A DNA stretch of 64,000 nt from positions 219,218 to 283,217 of the forward strand of contig JAJEKB010020221.1 in assembly GCA_022393335.1 (NCBI GenBank), written 5' to 3'. A model generated the notes under the pieces. It searched no databases and was not told the DNA's origin. It saw nothing but the letters and a program-made list of their open reading frames with translations. The DNA comes from Macrotrachela quadricornifera. Lineage: Eukaryota; Rotifera; Eurotatoria; Philodinida; Philodinidae. The first letter of the stretch is position 1; each line of letters starts with the position of its first letter. This document shows positions 37,101 to 49,117 of this stretch, one piece after another. A program made the position numbers and the translations under genes.

Positions 37101-37400
37101 ATTGGTACATATCTATCTATTTCCAGACACCCCCAGCCTATCTTATCCAACCCGAGCATCCCTAGCTTATTTCGCCCATCCTAAACATATTCCATCCAGT
37201 ACCATTCACTGTGGTTTTAAGAGCTGCTCAGGTGCTGAGGTGCTGAGTAGGTACTAGGGTGCTGCAGGCACCTACCTCGCACTTTTCCCCTTGACTATAT
37301 TCCATCCAGTACCAATCACTGTGCTTTAAAGAGCTGCTTAGATGCTAAACAGGTGCTGAGCGGATGCTGAGGTGCTGAGGTGCTGAGGTGCTGAGTAGTG

Positions 37401-37905
37401 CCCTGCGGTTCCTATAATTACCCGAGAACCGACGGTTCCGGTTCGGTTCCGGTTCCCAAAATCGAAAAAAAACGGTTCCAGTTTCGGTTCCCAAAATTTG
37501 TTTTAGGAACCGGTGTATTTACATTGATATAGAAAATATTGAGTAAGATATTTTTTAATTCCTGTATTCCCGTTTTGAGATTGTTCATATTTATTAAGAT
37601 AACTCCAAGATTCCGTGCAAAACAGCGTCAACAACTTTTTAATCATTCTGGACCTCTGTTTCAAATATGAGTGTAAGAAATGCACAAAATGCATCACTCA
37701 CAGGTCATAATCTGTGTCAACATATTATTATGTTGCATTTGAAAAATTCCTTATCTATCATTAAAAAAATGTTCGGTTCCAACGGTTCCGGTTCCGGTTC
37801 CATTCCCTTTTTTTTCACGGTTCCGGTTCCGGTTCCGGATAACAGAAATTGAAAAAACCGGTTCCCGGTTCGGTTCTCGGTTCCATTTATTTTGGAACCG
37901 CAGGG
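37401..37905. mobile_element. 505-bp nested element rich in GGTTCC hexamers
   Basis: The termini are perfect 12-bp inverted repeats, CCCTGCGGTTCC and GGAACCGCAGGG. The flanks GAGTAGTG and CACTAGTG agree at 6 of 8 positions (TAGTG exact), compatible with an 8-bp hAT target duplication. The interior holds several short runs of the hexamer GGTTCC, all in the same orientation. It sits inside a GGTGCTGAG minisatellite of the surrounding element. Non-autonomous. Confidence 0.7.
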
Positions 37906-38047
37906 CACTAGTGCTGAGTGGGTGCTGAGGTGCTGAGGTACTGAGTGGGTGCTGAATGGGTGCCGAGGTGCTGGCGGCACCTACATCGCACTTTCCCCCT
38001 TGGGCTAAATACATTGTTTTTACCTAATTAAATTTCGAATCTTCTAG

Positions 38048-38593
38048 ATCTACGAATTATTTATCAACACGACTATCAATGAACTGGGACGACGATTTGC
38101 TGAACATCAACAAATTGCGATCAGTATTTCAAAATTAATCCCGTCAAATGTCGTTGATATTTGTTTTTCAGACGTGTTACCACTGTATAACACTTACAAA
38201 GACGATATTCAAACCGACGACATGAGTATGCTCAAAGCCGAGTTCGACACATGGCAGTTTACAGTTCGACAAATGCCAATATCAGAGCGACCAAGTACAA
38301 TCAATGACACGATGAAAATGATTCAATCATTGAAAATGTTCTATCCAAATATCTACATTCTACTTGAACTGTATGCGCTGATTCCAGTGTCGGTGGCCAG
38401 CGCTGAAAGATCGTTCTCAGTTTTGAAATTAATCAAGAGTTACTTAAGAAATCGAACAGGCGACGAACGACTTAGTAGTTTGGCCGTAATCAGTACTCAT
38501 AAGAAAATCGTTCAACAGTTGGACATCGAAATGATTGTGGATGAATTCGCAAAGAAAAAACGTCGGATAACATTTACAGATAGTTGCAACTAA
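38048..38593 (+). pseudogene. hAT transposase, 3' terminal exon fragment
   Basis: The open frame starts after a splice-acceptor-like CTTCTAG and runs to the stop at 38593. It ends with the hAT dimerisation region, with VSVASAERSFSVLKLIKSYLR giving way to LSSLAVIS. The DNA ends at 38785 in a sequence resembling a hAT terminus (GGCTATGTGCCTG preceded by poly-C and poly-A tracts). The exons for the zinc finger and the first part of the catalytic core are absent, cut off by the composite repeat at 35205-38002. It differs strongly from the intact hAT at 4188-6932, so it is another lineage. Confidence 0.8.
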
Positions 38594-38785
38594 TAATTCT
38601 CTCATTTCTATCAATAGTCATGCTATTTCATCAGTTTTTCATTGTACAATAAAAAAATTGTTTGTGAACAGAAAATGAGTTCGTTTCATTTTTCATCATA
38701 CGGAAAGAAAGATAGTTGAAAACATCTTTCTTGGGCAAAAAAAAACCCGATCCCCCCCCTGAAAAAAATCCTGGCTATGTGCCTG

Positions 38786-39543
38786 ATTTAGCTGCTGCTT
38801 TAGAACAAAACAAAGTAATATGAATCACATCAATGTTCTTATTATTGATCCATGTACTAACATTTTAAACAGACACTGACCACATTGAATGTCAGAGTCA
38901 ATGAAATCGGTGATGAAGGAGCTCAACATTTAGCTGCTGCTCTAGAACAAAACAAAGTAACATGAATCACATCGATATTTGTCTTATTCGTCTATGCATT
39001 CACTGTTTTACACAGACACTCACCATATTGAACCTCCAGTACAATGAAATTGATGATGAAGGAGCACAACATTTAGCCGCTGCTTTAGAACAAAACAAAG
39101 TAATAAGGATTACATCAATATTCTTCTTATTCATCGATACGTTCACTATTTTACACAGACACTTACCAAATTGAATCTCGGAGGCAATAACATCGGTGAT
39201 AAAGAAGCACAACATTTAGCCGCTGCTTTAGTACAAAACAAAGTAATAAGGATTACATTAATATTCTTCGTATTCATCTATACACTCACTGTTTTACACA
39301 GACACTCACTACATTGAACCTTTTGAGCAATCAAATTGGTCCACATGGAGCACAACATTTAGCCAATGCTCTAAGACAAAACAAAGTAATACAAATTATA
39401 ACAAGATTCTTCTTATTCACCTGTGCACTCACTATTTTACATAGACAATCACTGCATTGGAGCTTCGACAAAATAACATCAATTCAAGTCTAAAAGAGCA
39501 TATGAAAGAAATACTCAAAAACAACGCGTTAATGAAGGGATGA
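38786..39543 (+). pseudogene. 3' end of a ribonuclease-inhibitor-type LRR gene, truncated upstream
   Basis: Five phase-0 exons follow a partial one. The partial exon ends at 38814. Then come 38873-38956, 39016-39099, 39159-39242, 39302-39385 and a last exon 39445-39543 with the stop. The four internal exons are each exactly 84 bp and encode one 28-residue LRR (TLT.LN...N.IGDEGAQHLAAAL.QNK). All introns are 58-59 bp and alike in sequence, so the repeat unit is exon plus intron (143 bp). The family is the RNI-like LRR found in NLR and tropomodulin-like proteins, usually a binding scaffold. The 5' part is lost where the hAT fragment ends at 38785. Whether an upstream part exists elsewhere is unknown, so this could be a fragment of a gene split by insertion. 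Confidence 0.82.
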
Positions 39544-39803
39544 ATATGATTGTTGGTAACGAAGGTTACAATGCCAGGAATGTATATTTATTAGAGGATT
39601 AAATAGTCTTCTAGTTTATATACATGTATGTTTTTTGTTATGGAGTCCGTTTAATAAATACCATCAATAAAAATGTTGCGCCTTTCGAAATTAAATCGAA
39701 AATTAATATCGTCTCTCGCGGGCGTTTCTTTTTAATTATCCTTGTTGCGCTTACCAAAGCAAAAAGAATTTTATAATAATTTGTAGAAGACATAAGTAAG
39801 TGG

Positions 39804-40340
39804 ACAGGATGTCCTGAATGTGATTTAATAAAAAAATTTTCCTATATCTTTGCTATTTCATTAGTTTTATATACAATTCATTTTAAATTACAGATGAATA
39901 CACTGAGGTTTTATTTATTCTAACGACCTTCGATATTAATATGAAGAAGCATTAACTTGAATCGAAATACAAGAATTTTGATTTTGTTCATACGTCCAGG
40001 AAAACATTATGTGTTATTTTTTTTTAATTATATCGACTATTTATAGTATTTTTCTGCAAATTTTGCTACAAAGAAAAAGTTTAAATTTTTTTCAATATAC
40101 ATATTCTTGTATAATTCCAGAAGCTCGATTTTACCATATGAAAATATGAATTAAAATACCTTACCTAATTTTTCAATGAATTGCATCTAAGAAAGAAAAC
40201 AAATTTTTTGGATTTCGATGGAAGACGATGAATTTGAATACTAGTATCGAAGTTCGTTAAAATAAATAGGAACTCAGTATATTAACTTATAATTTAAAAA
40301 AATATTTCGATAAAGTTAAATGACTTTTCGGACATCCTCT
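39804..40340. mobile_element. Possible mariner-like MITE
   Basis: The left end ACAGGATGTCCTGAATGTG and the right end read inward (AGAGGATGTCCGAAAAGTC) are imperfect inverted repeats of about 25 bp. The GGATGTCC..AAAAGTC pattern is common at mariner-type termini. The 537-bp interior is AT-rich and non-coding. Target duplication is not clear. Confidence 0.4.
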
Positions 40341-43300
40341 ATATGTTCGAGAAATTATCTATACTTTGTTTGAAAGGAGTTGTGGTAGAAAATATTATCT
40401 CTTGAAGCCGACGAAAGACTTAATTATATATAAAAACGATATTGGCTTATAGATGTTTGTATTGCACGATATTGACATTATTTAATATGATGAAAGTCGA
40501 TACATTGATTTTTTATAATGTGTTATAAATTGTATGTTGCTTTTTTTTATCAAATTTCATCTACATTCATTCTTTATTGCTGATTTTTAATTTATATATC
40601 GATGCTGTATGAACTTTCAATAAAGGGATAATAAAATTAAAATAAGAAATTTCTCATTTCAATTTCGAAAACTTTTTGGGCAAGCAGAAGATGCAGTTTA
40701 TTTATCTCCTAAGCAATCGTGTATTCTAATACACTAAAAGAAGATTAATAGATTCGATAGCATTGCAAAGTAAATCGTCTACTAACTTTAAGCAAATAAA
40801 TACTTGTACTTCCATGTTAAATTATTTATTTTATGTACTATGATCAATCGTAAATGGATCGTATTTATTTAAGCTTTTAATGTGTTCTCATATTATTAGT
40901 CACTTGGATTTTCTTTATCAAGCTACGTTATTATCGTTGCATTTTTAAAGACAGTAGATGCAATATATTTATACAATACGACATGACGTTTAATCTTGTG
41001 AATACATTTATTTTGGATGTTCTTCTTCATTACATACTTTAGTAATTTTCATTTTGATCGATATGAATAGTTTATTACAATAATTCTATCAAAATCATCG
41101 TTTGAAGAAGGAATAAAGTAAATAATATTGTATTATTTGAAAAATATTATTCTGCTATTAAAATCAATAGTTGTGCACTTTATTCAATTTATCAATCATG
41201 ATCAAGATTGAAGAATAACTACTTTTTATGATTTATTGATCATCACTATTTCATGTTATTTTGATAGAACTTTTTAATAATACCTACTTTGACTATTGTT
41301 CAAAAAAACTTATGTTAAATTAATAACAATGTCAAAAATCATAAATCTATTAGAAGTTTATCAACAGATAAGTGAAATGTCCAATAAAACTTATGTTCAA
41401 GTGAGTGTTCTTGGTTACATGAAATCACTAGTCGACAATCTTGCTTATCATCTTTTCAGTTTCTTGATTTTCAGAGTTATCAGCCAAGATTCTTAACTGG
41501 AAAACCAGATCTTGACATTTTTGGGATATTCTTATAGACATAATCTTGTGCTTTATTATTATTAGTAGTATATGCCAACTATAATTATATTTCTTTGTTA
41601 TTTTATTATAAAATCTTGCAAGAATTACAAATATTTGAAAAAATAAGTACAATTATAGAGAATTTAAAAAAGCCATTAAAATCATCAAAACGACTAATAA
41701 AAAAATGTTGTAGTTTTATATGTAGTTAAAGAAAATCTCGATTGAGGAAGTTGAAACAAACCTTGAGAAAAAAAACAAAAACAATTGTGTATTTAAAGTG
41801 TTAGCATACTTTATTAATAGGATCATGTTAATAGTCTAACCATTAATATAGAAATGAACGACGAAGTATATGCAGACGATATATATATATATAGACATAA
41901 TGAACAAAGGATGGATCTCCCTCTTACAATTCTGTCTAGATTCTCTTAAAGAAAAAGAAAATAATCTTACCTGATCGATCTAGACAAACAAGAATCTAGA
42001 AAGAATATGTCCAAGAACGTAGATTAGTGATTACGTTGCCAACAATATTCATTGAATTACTTTTAATTTTATAATGCTATTCATCCTTGTTTAGGATATG
42101 CTGAGGATTAAATAGTTATTTCGAAGTGAATTTAGTTTATCCATTATCTCATTCCAAAACTTTGAAATTTTTCTAACATCTGTTCATACCATATAGAATA
42201 ACAGTTCAATGTATTGAGAATGATCAAAATAAACTTGTATCGAAGCCTAGTACAATATTTGATGATTGAGCAGTTTCAATATAATAATCTTGATTATTTC
42301 AGAGTTTTCCGAGAACTTGGAGATTTTGTGTAGTGAAAAACTCAAAAAAACATCAGTCATGAGTGTGTACATTATTGTTGTATTATCAGGAGAACATTTG
42401 TTTGAGTTTGGGGAAATAAGCATCAAGTTCCAATTTTCAATCTCGTTCGATATGTGTAAACTGTAACTATTAGTAGTGTATGACAATTTGTTTTTGAACA
42501 AGATTTAATAGTACATTATGTCTTTGAAGAGGAAAACTTGAAAATTATCCAAATAACATCTTATTCGTCCATTTTTTTAGTTGAAATAATTCGGTGACAG
42601 ATTGTAGTTGTTTGATTGTTCAATATTTATAGCGACAATGAAATGATCTTCTTCTATGTTATATGCAGAGTTGGTTTTGATGCCTTTAATTATTTTTTTT
42701 TAAACACTTTTAAAATATCATTACATATATTCACACAATAGAGATAGATCTCCTAAGTAACTGAATAATAACGATTCATTAGATGATTTTTTACATGAGT
42801 AAATTGATACTCACAATATTTTCTGAATGTATCTGTCCCAAAAAATTTTTTTCGAAGTACGATCTTATTGTCTTTATATACTTCTTTCAGATTTGAGTTA
42901 AACGAGATTCACGGAACCGACCTCTTAGTTGTAGTTACTTAACATTTATTAAGGCAAATTAATGTAACTGAGGTTAGTCAAGCTGAATTAAGTCTATTTA
43001 ATAGTAACTAAAGTAGCCAAGCTAGTTTTGCAATAAACAAAGTGTGAATCGGTTTAATTGTAAAAAAAAGAGGATGATCTATTGCACACGTAGACTTAAA
43101 CATGGAAGCGACTAGTCGTTCATGGACGCCCCTCTAGAGCACCATTTACCATTAGTCGCTAATCGGAAAGATACGATTTAGATCGATGAAGTTCATAGAA
43201 AAATTTCGACTGATCGAGTCTGATCAATAGATACTATGTTCGAACGTGATGAGAAACTTAGAATATAGCTTTTATGCAGATATTTCATGGTTGAAATTTA

Positions 43301-44509
43301 AAAGGTATTGATTGTAAAAACCACTCTAAAGATGAGTGACAATAAAAAAAAGTTAAGTTTTCTTTGAATTCTGGAGTCATGGAGAATTGTCCAGATGAAA
43401 TCTTTCGAGTAGTAGGCAACTATGTAATTGCCAGTTTCCAAAAAGAATCTGTGAGCAATAATTTTCAAAGCAGTGACAATTAATCACTTGCCGATGGCTA
43501 ACTACACTACTAGTTGCGTTCCTGGAAACGACTAACTTTGCCAGGTTATCCTATGATCTTTTAGTTCAAAATGATTAATGAACTCAGAGTTTTTGAGTTT
43601 CAAATGAATATACTATAACTGAAGGTACTAAGTGTAATAATACTACTAGTATTGCTAATTTCCATGTATTCAAGTGAAAATAGAATAATTCACTGTAAAT
43701 AAACTTTTATATAATTTAGCGGATGACAAAGTTTAGATTTAAGTTGTTGGATATTTGTTATGTTTTCTTGAGTGGCGCCGGACAGTGGTCGAAACTACTT
43801 TAGTCAATTTGATTTTTATTACCTATATCAACTGATTTGAAATCAAGACTATAGATTGGGTTATATATTTTCTTATTCTATATGAAAAAAAACTTATGAA
43901 AGTGTAAACACAAAAAAATAAGAAGTTTCGAACGGAGAATATTCATGATCACTGATGTAATGCTGAATGTGAAGCGTAGAATAGTAGACGGCTTTGCAGA
44001 AAGATGTGAAAATATATTGACTTCAGGTAGACCATGAGAAATAGCATCACATATTTGTGAATTCTATTCCGATTAAACCATTTAAAATGCTGACAGAATC
44101 CTTTTTACATGTGTTAATCTTCTTACTTTATTTACTACAGAATGAGTTGATAGCAACATGTGAATACAAAAATACATTTTTTATAGCTTTTTTTTCAATA
44201 CCACTAATAGTGGGGGTTACAGGAAGCTGAGCCCCGGGAATTTTTTGAGAAATTTTTAAGTAGTTAATATTTTCATTGATATGTGATGTCATCAAATAGA
44301 GTTGTTTCAAATATAAGATTTGCGTTCAATTTTCTAGTAATTTGGTATAGAATCTAGTTCAAAATCATCCATTTTTTTGCAGTTAAATAATAAAAAACCT
44401 GCTTCTGAGATTTAGAAACCTAAAATAAAATCTTGACAAGTATTTATTCTAATAACAGCTACGTTTGATAAAGAATAGATCAAATTAAACATTAAGATTT
44501 TTCCTTTAT
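40341..44509. other. Long AT-rich gene-less stretch
   Basis: Short open frames only; none has a recognisable product. There is a TA microsatellite near 41880. I find no convincing terminal repeats or RNA gene. Confidence 0.5.
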
Positions 44510-44511
44510 TA

Positions 44512-46041
44512 CAGTACTGGCCAAAAGTACTCCCCCCCTCGGATCTCAGTCACAATATGAGCTGTAGATCTGAAAACTAGTATACACATAGTTCTCGATG
44601 AATGCTGATCAGCGACACCACCCGCAGCTCGATTGCCTGAACTATAAGAAAGTTATAATGTATGCGGTGTGTCTCCACTTTGGCGTTCATAACTTAAGAA
44701 TGGAAAGACTTTAGGAGTCGGGGTTGGTTTCATTTTGTAGCTCTACACTTTGGCTATCTGCGGTAAAAATTTCATTAAAATTCAATGAGTGGTTGTGAAA
44801 CTAGAACCATTTTACTGTACGTATCGATATATGGCAAAGTCGGTATCTTCCATTGTGTACTTCATAAGTTAGTGAAAGATTGACAGATCGACTTCAAACT
44901 TACAGAAAAGGTTGCCCTATAGCTCCTTAGTGTTCTCTGAAATTTTCAGCCTTATATCGTTTACTAGAGAGAAATGGCACTATGTTCAAGTTCTAGATGT
45001 TGTCATAGGTCTAGCTACTCGAATAATCAAGCAATTGACCTCATCTTTTGGGTACATAACTAGCATGTAAGGAGGAATAGTTCTACCAAAAAAAAGTTAC
45101 AAAAATCACTGAGTATCATGGAAAACAAAAGATGAACTTTTACAGCCTACTTTTTCCTCATTCTGACAAAGCCGAGGGTGATAGGGATTAAGAATAGGGT
45201 TTCGTATCCTTTTCACAATTACATACCAATTTTTTCTCATATTCTTACTCCAACGCTTACTTTGATTCATCATCATGTTGAAAACTGTCAAAAGACCCTT
45301 GACAGATTGAAATAGATAGATAAACCCATTTTAATTCTCTTGTATAATGTGTTTTTTGATACTGTCAAATAAAACAATAAAAGTCATCAGAATGAGGAAA
45401 AAGTAGGCTGTAAAAGTTCATCTTTTGTTTTCCATGATACTCAGTGATTTTTGTAACTTTTTTTTGGTAGAACTATTCCTCCTTACATGCTAGTTATGTA
45501 CCCAAAAGATGAGGTCAATTGCTTGATTATTCGAGTAGCTAGACCTATGACAACATCTAGAACTTGAACATAGTGCCATTTCTCTCTAGTAAACGATATA
45601 AGGCTGAAAATTTCAGAGAACACTAAGGAGCTATAGGGCAACCTTTTCTGTAAGTTTGAAGTCGATCTGTCAATCTTTCACTAACTTATGAAGTACACAA
45701 TGGAAGATACCGACTTTGCCATATATCGATACGTACAGTAAAATGGTTCTAGTTTCACAACCACTCATTGAATTTTAATGAAATTTTTACCGCAGATAGC
45801 CAAAGTGTAGAGCTACAAAATGAAACCAACCCCGACTCCTAAAGTCTTTCCATTCTTAAGTTATGAACTCCAAAGTGGAGACACACCGCATACATTATAA
45901 CTTTCTTATAGTTCAGGCAATCGAGCTGCGGGTGGTGTCGCTGATCAGCATTCATCGAGAACTATGTGTATACTAGTTTTCAGATCTACAGCTCATATTG
46001 TGACTGAGATCCGAGGGGGGGAGTACTTTTGGCCAGTACTG
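44512..46041. mobile_element. 1530-bp near-perfect hairpin element flanked by TA
   Basis: Two 655-bp arms (44512-45166 and 45387-46041) are inverted copies of equal length. By eye they carry very few substitutions (for example GCGTTC against GAGTTC) and no length change. The loop is 220 bp. The ends CAGTACTGGCCAAAAGTACT resemble Tc1-type termini, and TA lies directly outside both ends (44510-44511 and 46042-46043). No transposase is recognisable; a 61-codon frame across the left arm and loop has no known domain. Transcription would give a very long double-stranded RNA hairpin. The arm identity points to recent formation or ongoing conversion between arms. Confidence 0.92.
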
Positions 46042-46043
46042 TA

Positions 46044-48039
46044 TTTAAAATTGAATCTCAAAATCTGTTTCAATAATAAATATATTATACAACGGAAAAA
46101 TTTCATTTTCTAGCTTTTCGCTTTGTTGATTTTCAGAGCCTGAAAATCCATAAAAATCTAAGAGGCTCTAAAATCCACTGTTTTTTTTCTTGAATAAAAC
46201 ATTTAAAAGCCGTATAAATGTAGAAATGGCTCTGAATGTTCTCCTATTGTGATACATACTTTTCCAAAATTTTCGAAATAAAATTTTTCAAAAAGGCTTC
46301 GGAACTTCTTGAAAGACATCTAGGTATCTTTTTTAAAGATGTTTGAATATTTCTAATAGTTTTCTTAATTTTTTAAGAAATGCCGTGTTTCAGTCTATAT
46401 TTAGTGATAAAACTCATAGAATAAGAAGTGTTTAGTTAATAAAATCTTAACTATCAATTTAAGAATTCTTATTGGTAATGAAAGGAAAGGATTGTTCTGT
46501 TACTTCCAGTAAGGCATATCATTTGAGGGCCCTTGTGTTATAACATGCAGATAAATTCAGAGTTACTTCTGTTACTTTTAGAGGCCAGGGGCTGAGCCCT
46601 CCTAGATGAAAATTCCTGGCACCGTCTCTAGGACTATTCCTAAGTTCTCATCTGCTATGTCATAGGATGCCCTTAGATCCTCAAGTATCATATAATGGAG
46701 CAGTGATAGATCGCCAAGAATATATTATAAAAGTACGTAGAGGTGTTGTAGAGCTATGTTATGTACTACTCATAGGTCTTCAAAAGCTATATTAGAATAA
46801 ACAAGTTTTCATTTGTGAAAATAAATAAAGGCATCGGAACTAGCTCCTCACTGCGTCCTACGGGACAAAAAGAGAATATTCATAGAATCTAGGAGTATTT
46901 CATTAGTGCTAACAAGGATGATTTATTTTAAATAATTTGATTGAGATTAGTCTGCTGCCACAATTTTTTACTTATAAAGTACATGTAACACTAGAATCTA
47001 AATCCGAGGTTTTTGTATTTATTTTACGTCAGTAAATCCTGTCTACGTTTACGAATATGTATTTTTGATTTGCGTGTGATGATTCAGTTTTATTTTTATT
47101 TTATAAGTCAATGAAAGAAAAAAAAAGCTACTAGCAAGATATAATAATTAAACATTTTATACTCTGCGAAATGTATTTTATATAGAACCATTATTAGTCT
47201 TCGATTGTTCGATTTAAATTTTTTAATTTTCGAATTTAAACCTCTCCTCATTAATAGGTCACATATGATTCATCATAAATTGATGTATATAACGAGTAAG
47301 AGGTATTGCTTACGCGTTCGCTTTTCGTATTACTGGACTATTTTTAATCCAGATAATGTTATATTTTTCATGCAAGAGTGATCATACTAATAAGTGAAGA
47401 ATAAAAACGTGTGCTTTTTATATGTTGTTTAACTATCTTTTCTTCGTTGAGATTCACAGCTATTGCATTTATTCATTCGTATTCAAATTTGGTTATTCTC
47501 GAACATTATTTTACGGTAAATGCTCTATACTATTTCTAAGTAAACATTATAATTTTAAAAATAATAAAGACGTAAACAGTAGATATGAAAATTAAATAGA
47601 GAAAAAAAACAAAACATAAGAAAGGACGAGAAAAACATCACAAAAGAGTAGAAAAATTAGTTTCATTGAGTGGCATTTTGTTCAAACTGACATTCTGTCT
47701 TTTACATTGAATTAGTTTTTAATTTGATTGTTTCAAAGAGTATTTCATAATATATCTTCCGTATTACATTCATTATCTACTCTAATGATTGATCGAAAAG
47801 CTTTTCGTGCAAAATCTTGAAAGCTGAAACTTATTTATCAGAGCTATTATCATAGAGTTTTTCATTAACGACATTGCTTATCTTACACTGTAAAAAAAGA
47901 GTAGAATATTAGACCTTTAAAGGATTTATAAAAACGTAACATATAAAGATCATCTTTATTTGGAAAATTAAAGTTAAAATAAAACAAAACGATGCAGAAT
48001 GATTTTTATAAATTTCAACTAGACATTTATTAATGCCAG
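46044..48039. other. Gene-less stretch
   Basis: No gene, RNA gene or complete element is recognised. The sequence is AT-rich throughout. Confidence 0.5.
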
Positions 48040-48327
48040 TTAAGGCTTCCCTCCCCCCCCCCTCAAAAATGTCAATTTTCGCCAGAAAAATCGAAATTGA
48101 GATAAATGCATGGGAAGATAGCCCGTCATCACATCTTTCAGGAACAGTATGAGTTTTATTTCGACGTCTCGTTTCTAGTCAGATTTTTGACGATTTTCGC
48201 GATGTACTACTCGTAAAACAGGCTTGTTTTTTAAAAAACGAAAAATCTTTTTCATTTTTTCTCAGAAGGTAGATTTCACAACGTATTTACAAGATTACTC
48301 AGCCACAATACTGTATAAAGTCAAATA

Positions 48328-48568
48328 TTTTTTTTTTGTTTGAAAGAGCGTGAAAAACTGCAGGTGCTCTGAGGCTCGGTTTTTTGAATGAACCTTTGTT
48401 ATTATTATATTGAAGAGTATTTTTATAATTAGAGCGCCATTTTTTGAGAGTTTTCCGAGTGAATGAACTTGTCAACCCTTTTCTCCGCTTGATAGATAAG
48501 AGTTTTAAAAAAAGGAGCCTCACAGCACCTGCATCTTGAGATGTTCTTTCAAACAAAAAAAAATCTAT
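48328..48568. repeat. Small fold-back repeat within the pogo-like element
   Basis: The left arm (48328-48386) and right arm (48503-48568) are inverted copies sharing TTTGTTTGAAAGA, GCAGGTGCT and TGAGGCTC. It lies only in the left terminal part of the transposon, so it may be a later insertion. Confidence 0.65.
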
Positions 48569-49117
48569 ATATTGAATGAAGGTCCACAGAGAAATCTTGC
48601 AGACAAAATGAGCTATTTTTGACCCTTGTTGGGTTCATATCTCAGTCAAACGTCAGTAAATCGAGCTGAAACTTTTACCACAGCCTCCTCACTTCAGCCC
48701 CAACATATGCTCCAAATTTCAGCCCAGTTGAACGTACCTGAGCTGACGAGGGAACTTCCCGAGGTGTTTAAGACTTTTAGGTCTTATCTTTTGGCGATAG
48801 GTAGACCTCAATGAGGTATGAAAAACCTCAAGAGAATTTGTGGCCTCGTGCCTTTATTCCTAAGATATGGAATTCTCAAGATACATACGAAAAGAGACTG
48901 AAATGAAAAATTATCATTTTTAGAGAGCAGTACAGTATTCAGGTGGAAATTTTTAAAAGCTTCGCACACTGTATCTGCAGCCTATTCTGGATTTGGTGCT
49001 AGATCATATCTTATCAGTACCACCTCTATTGACTTTTCATCGAGCCATAGAACACCCGAAATTCTTCATTTCATATTTGGTTTAATTATACACCGGAAAA
49101 GCCCGCACAAGAGTGAA

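Larger units (their letters stand above)
35205..38002. mobile_element. Composite repeat element with perfect 17-bp inverted ends
   Basis: The ends are exact inverted repeats, CAAGGGGGAAAGTGCGA at 35205-35221 and its complement at 37986-38002. Minisatellites of GGTGCTGAG lie just inside both ends (about 35235-35320, 37340-37395 and 37910-37980). A third, imperfect copy of the terminus lies near 37270-37292 inside a roughly 110-bp tandem duplication (about 37190-37350). The element also contains a large palindrome (36090-37100) and a nested element (37401-37905). Possible flanking repeats TAAATAC occur on both sides. No transposase is seen. It separates the duplication copy from a hAT fragment. 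Confidence 0.72.

Noticed and set aside
38962..39174. Continuous small protein across LRR exon and introns
   Set aside because: It reads through GT..AG introns; the phase-0 exon model gives perfect 28-residue LRRs.
45106..45291. 61-codon minus-strand frame in the hairpin element as a transposase
   Set aside because: No catalytic motif or helix-turn-helix visible, and it straddles arm and loop.
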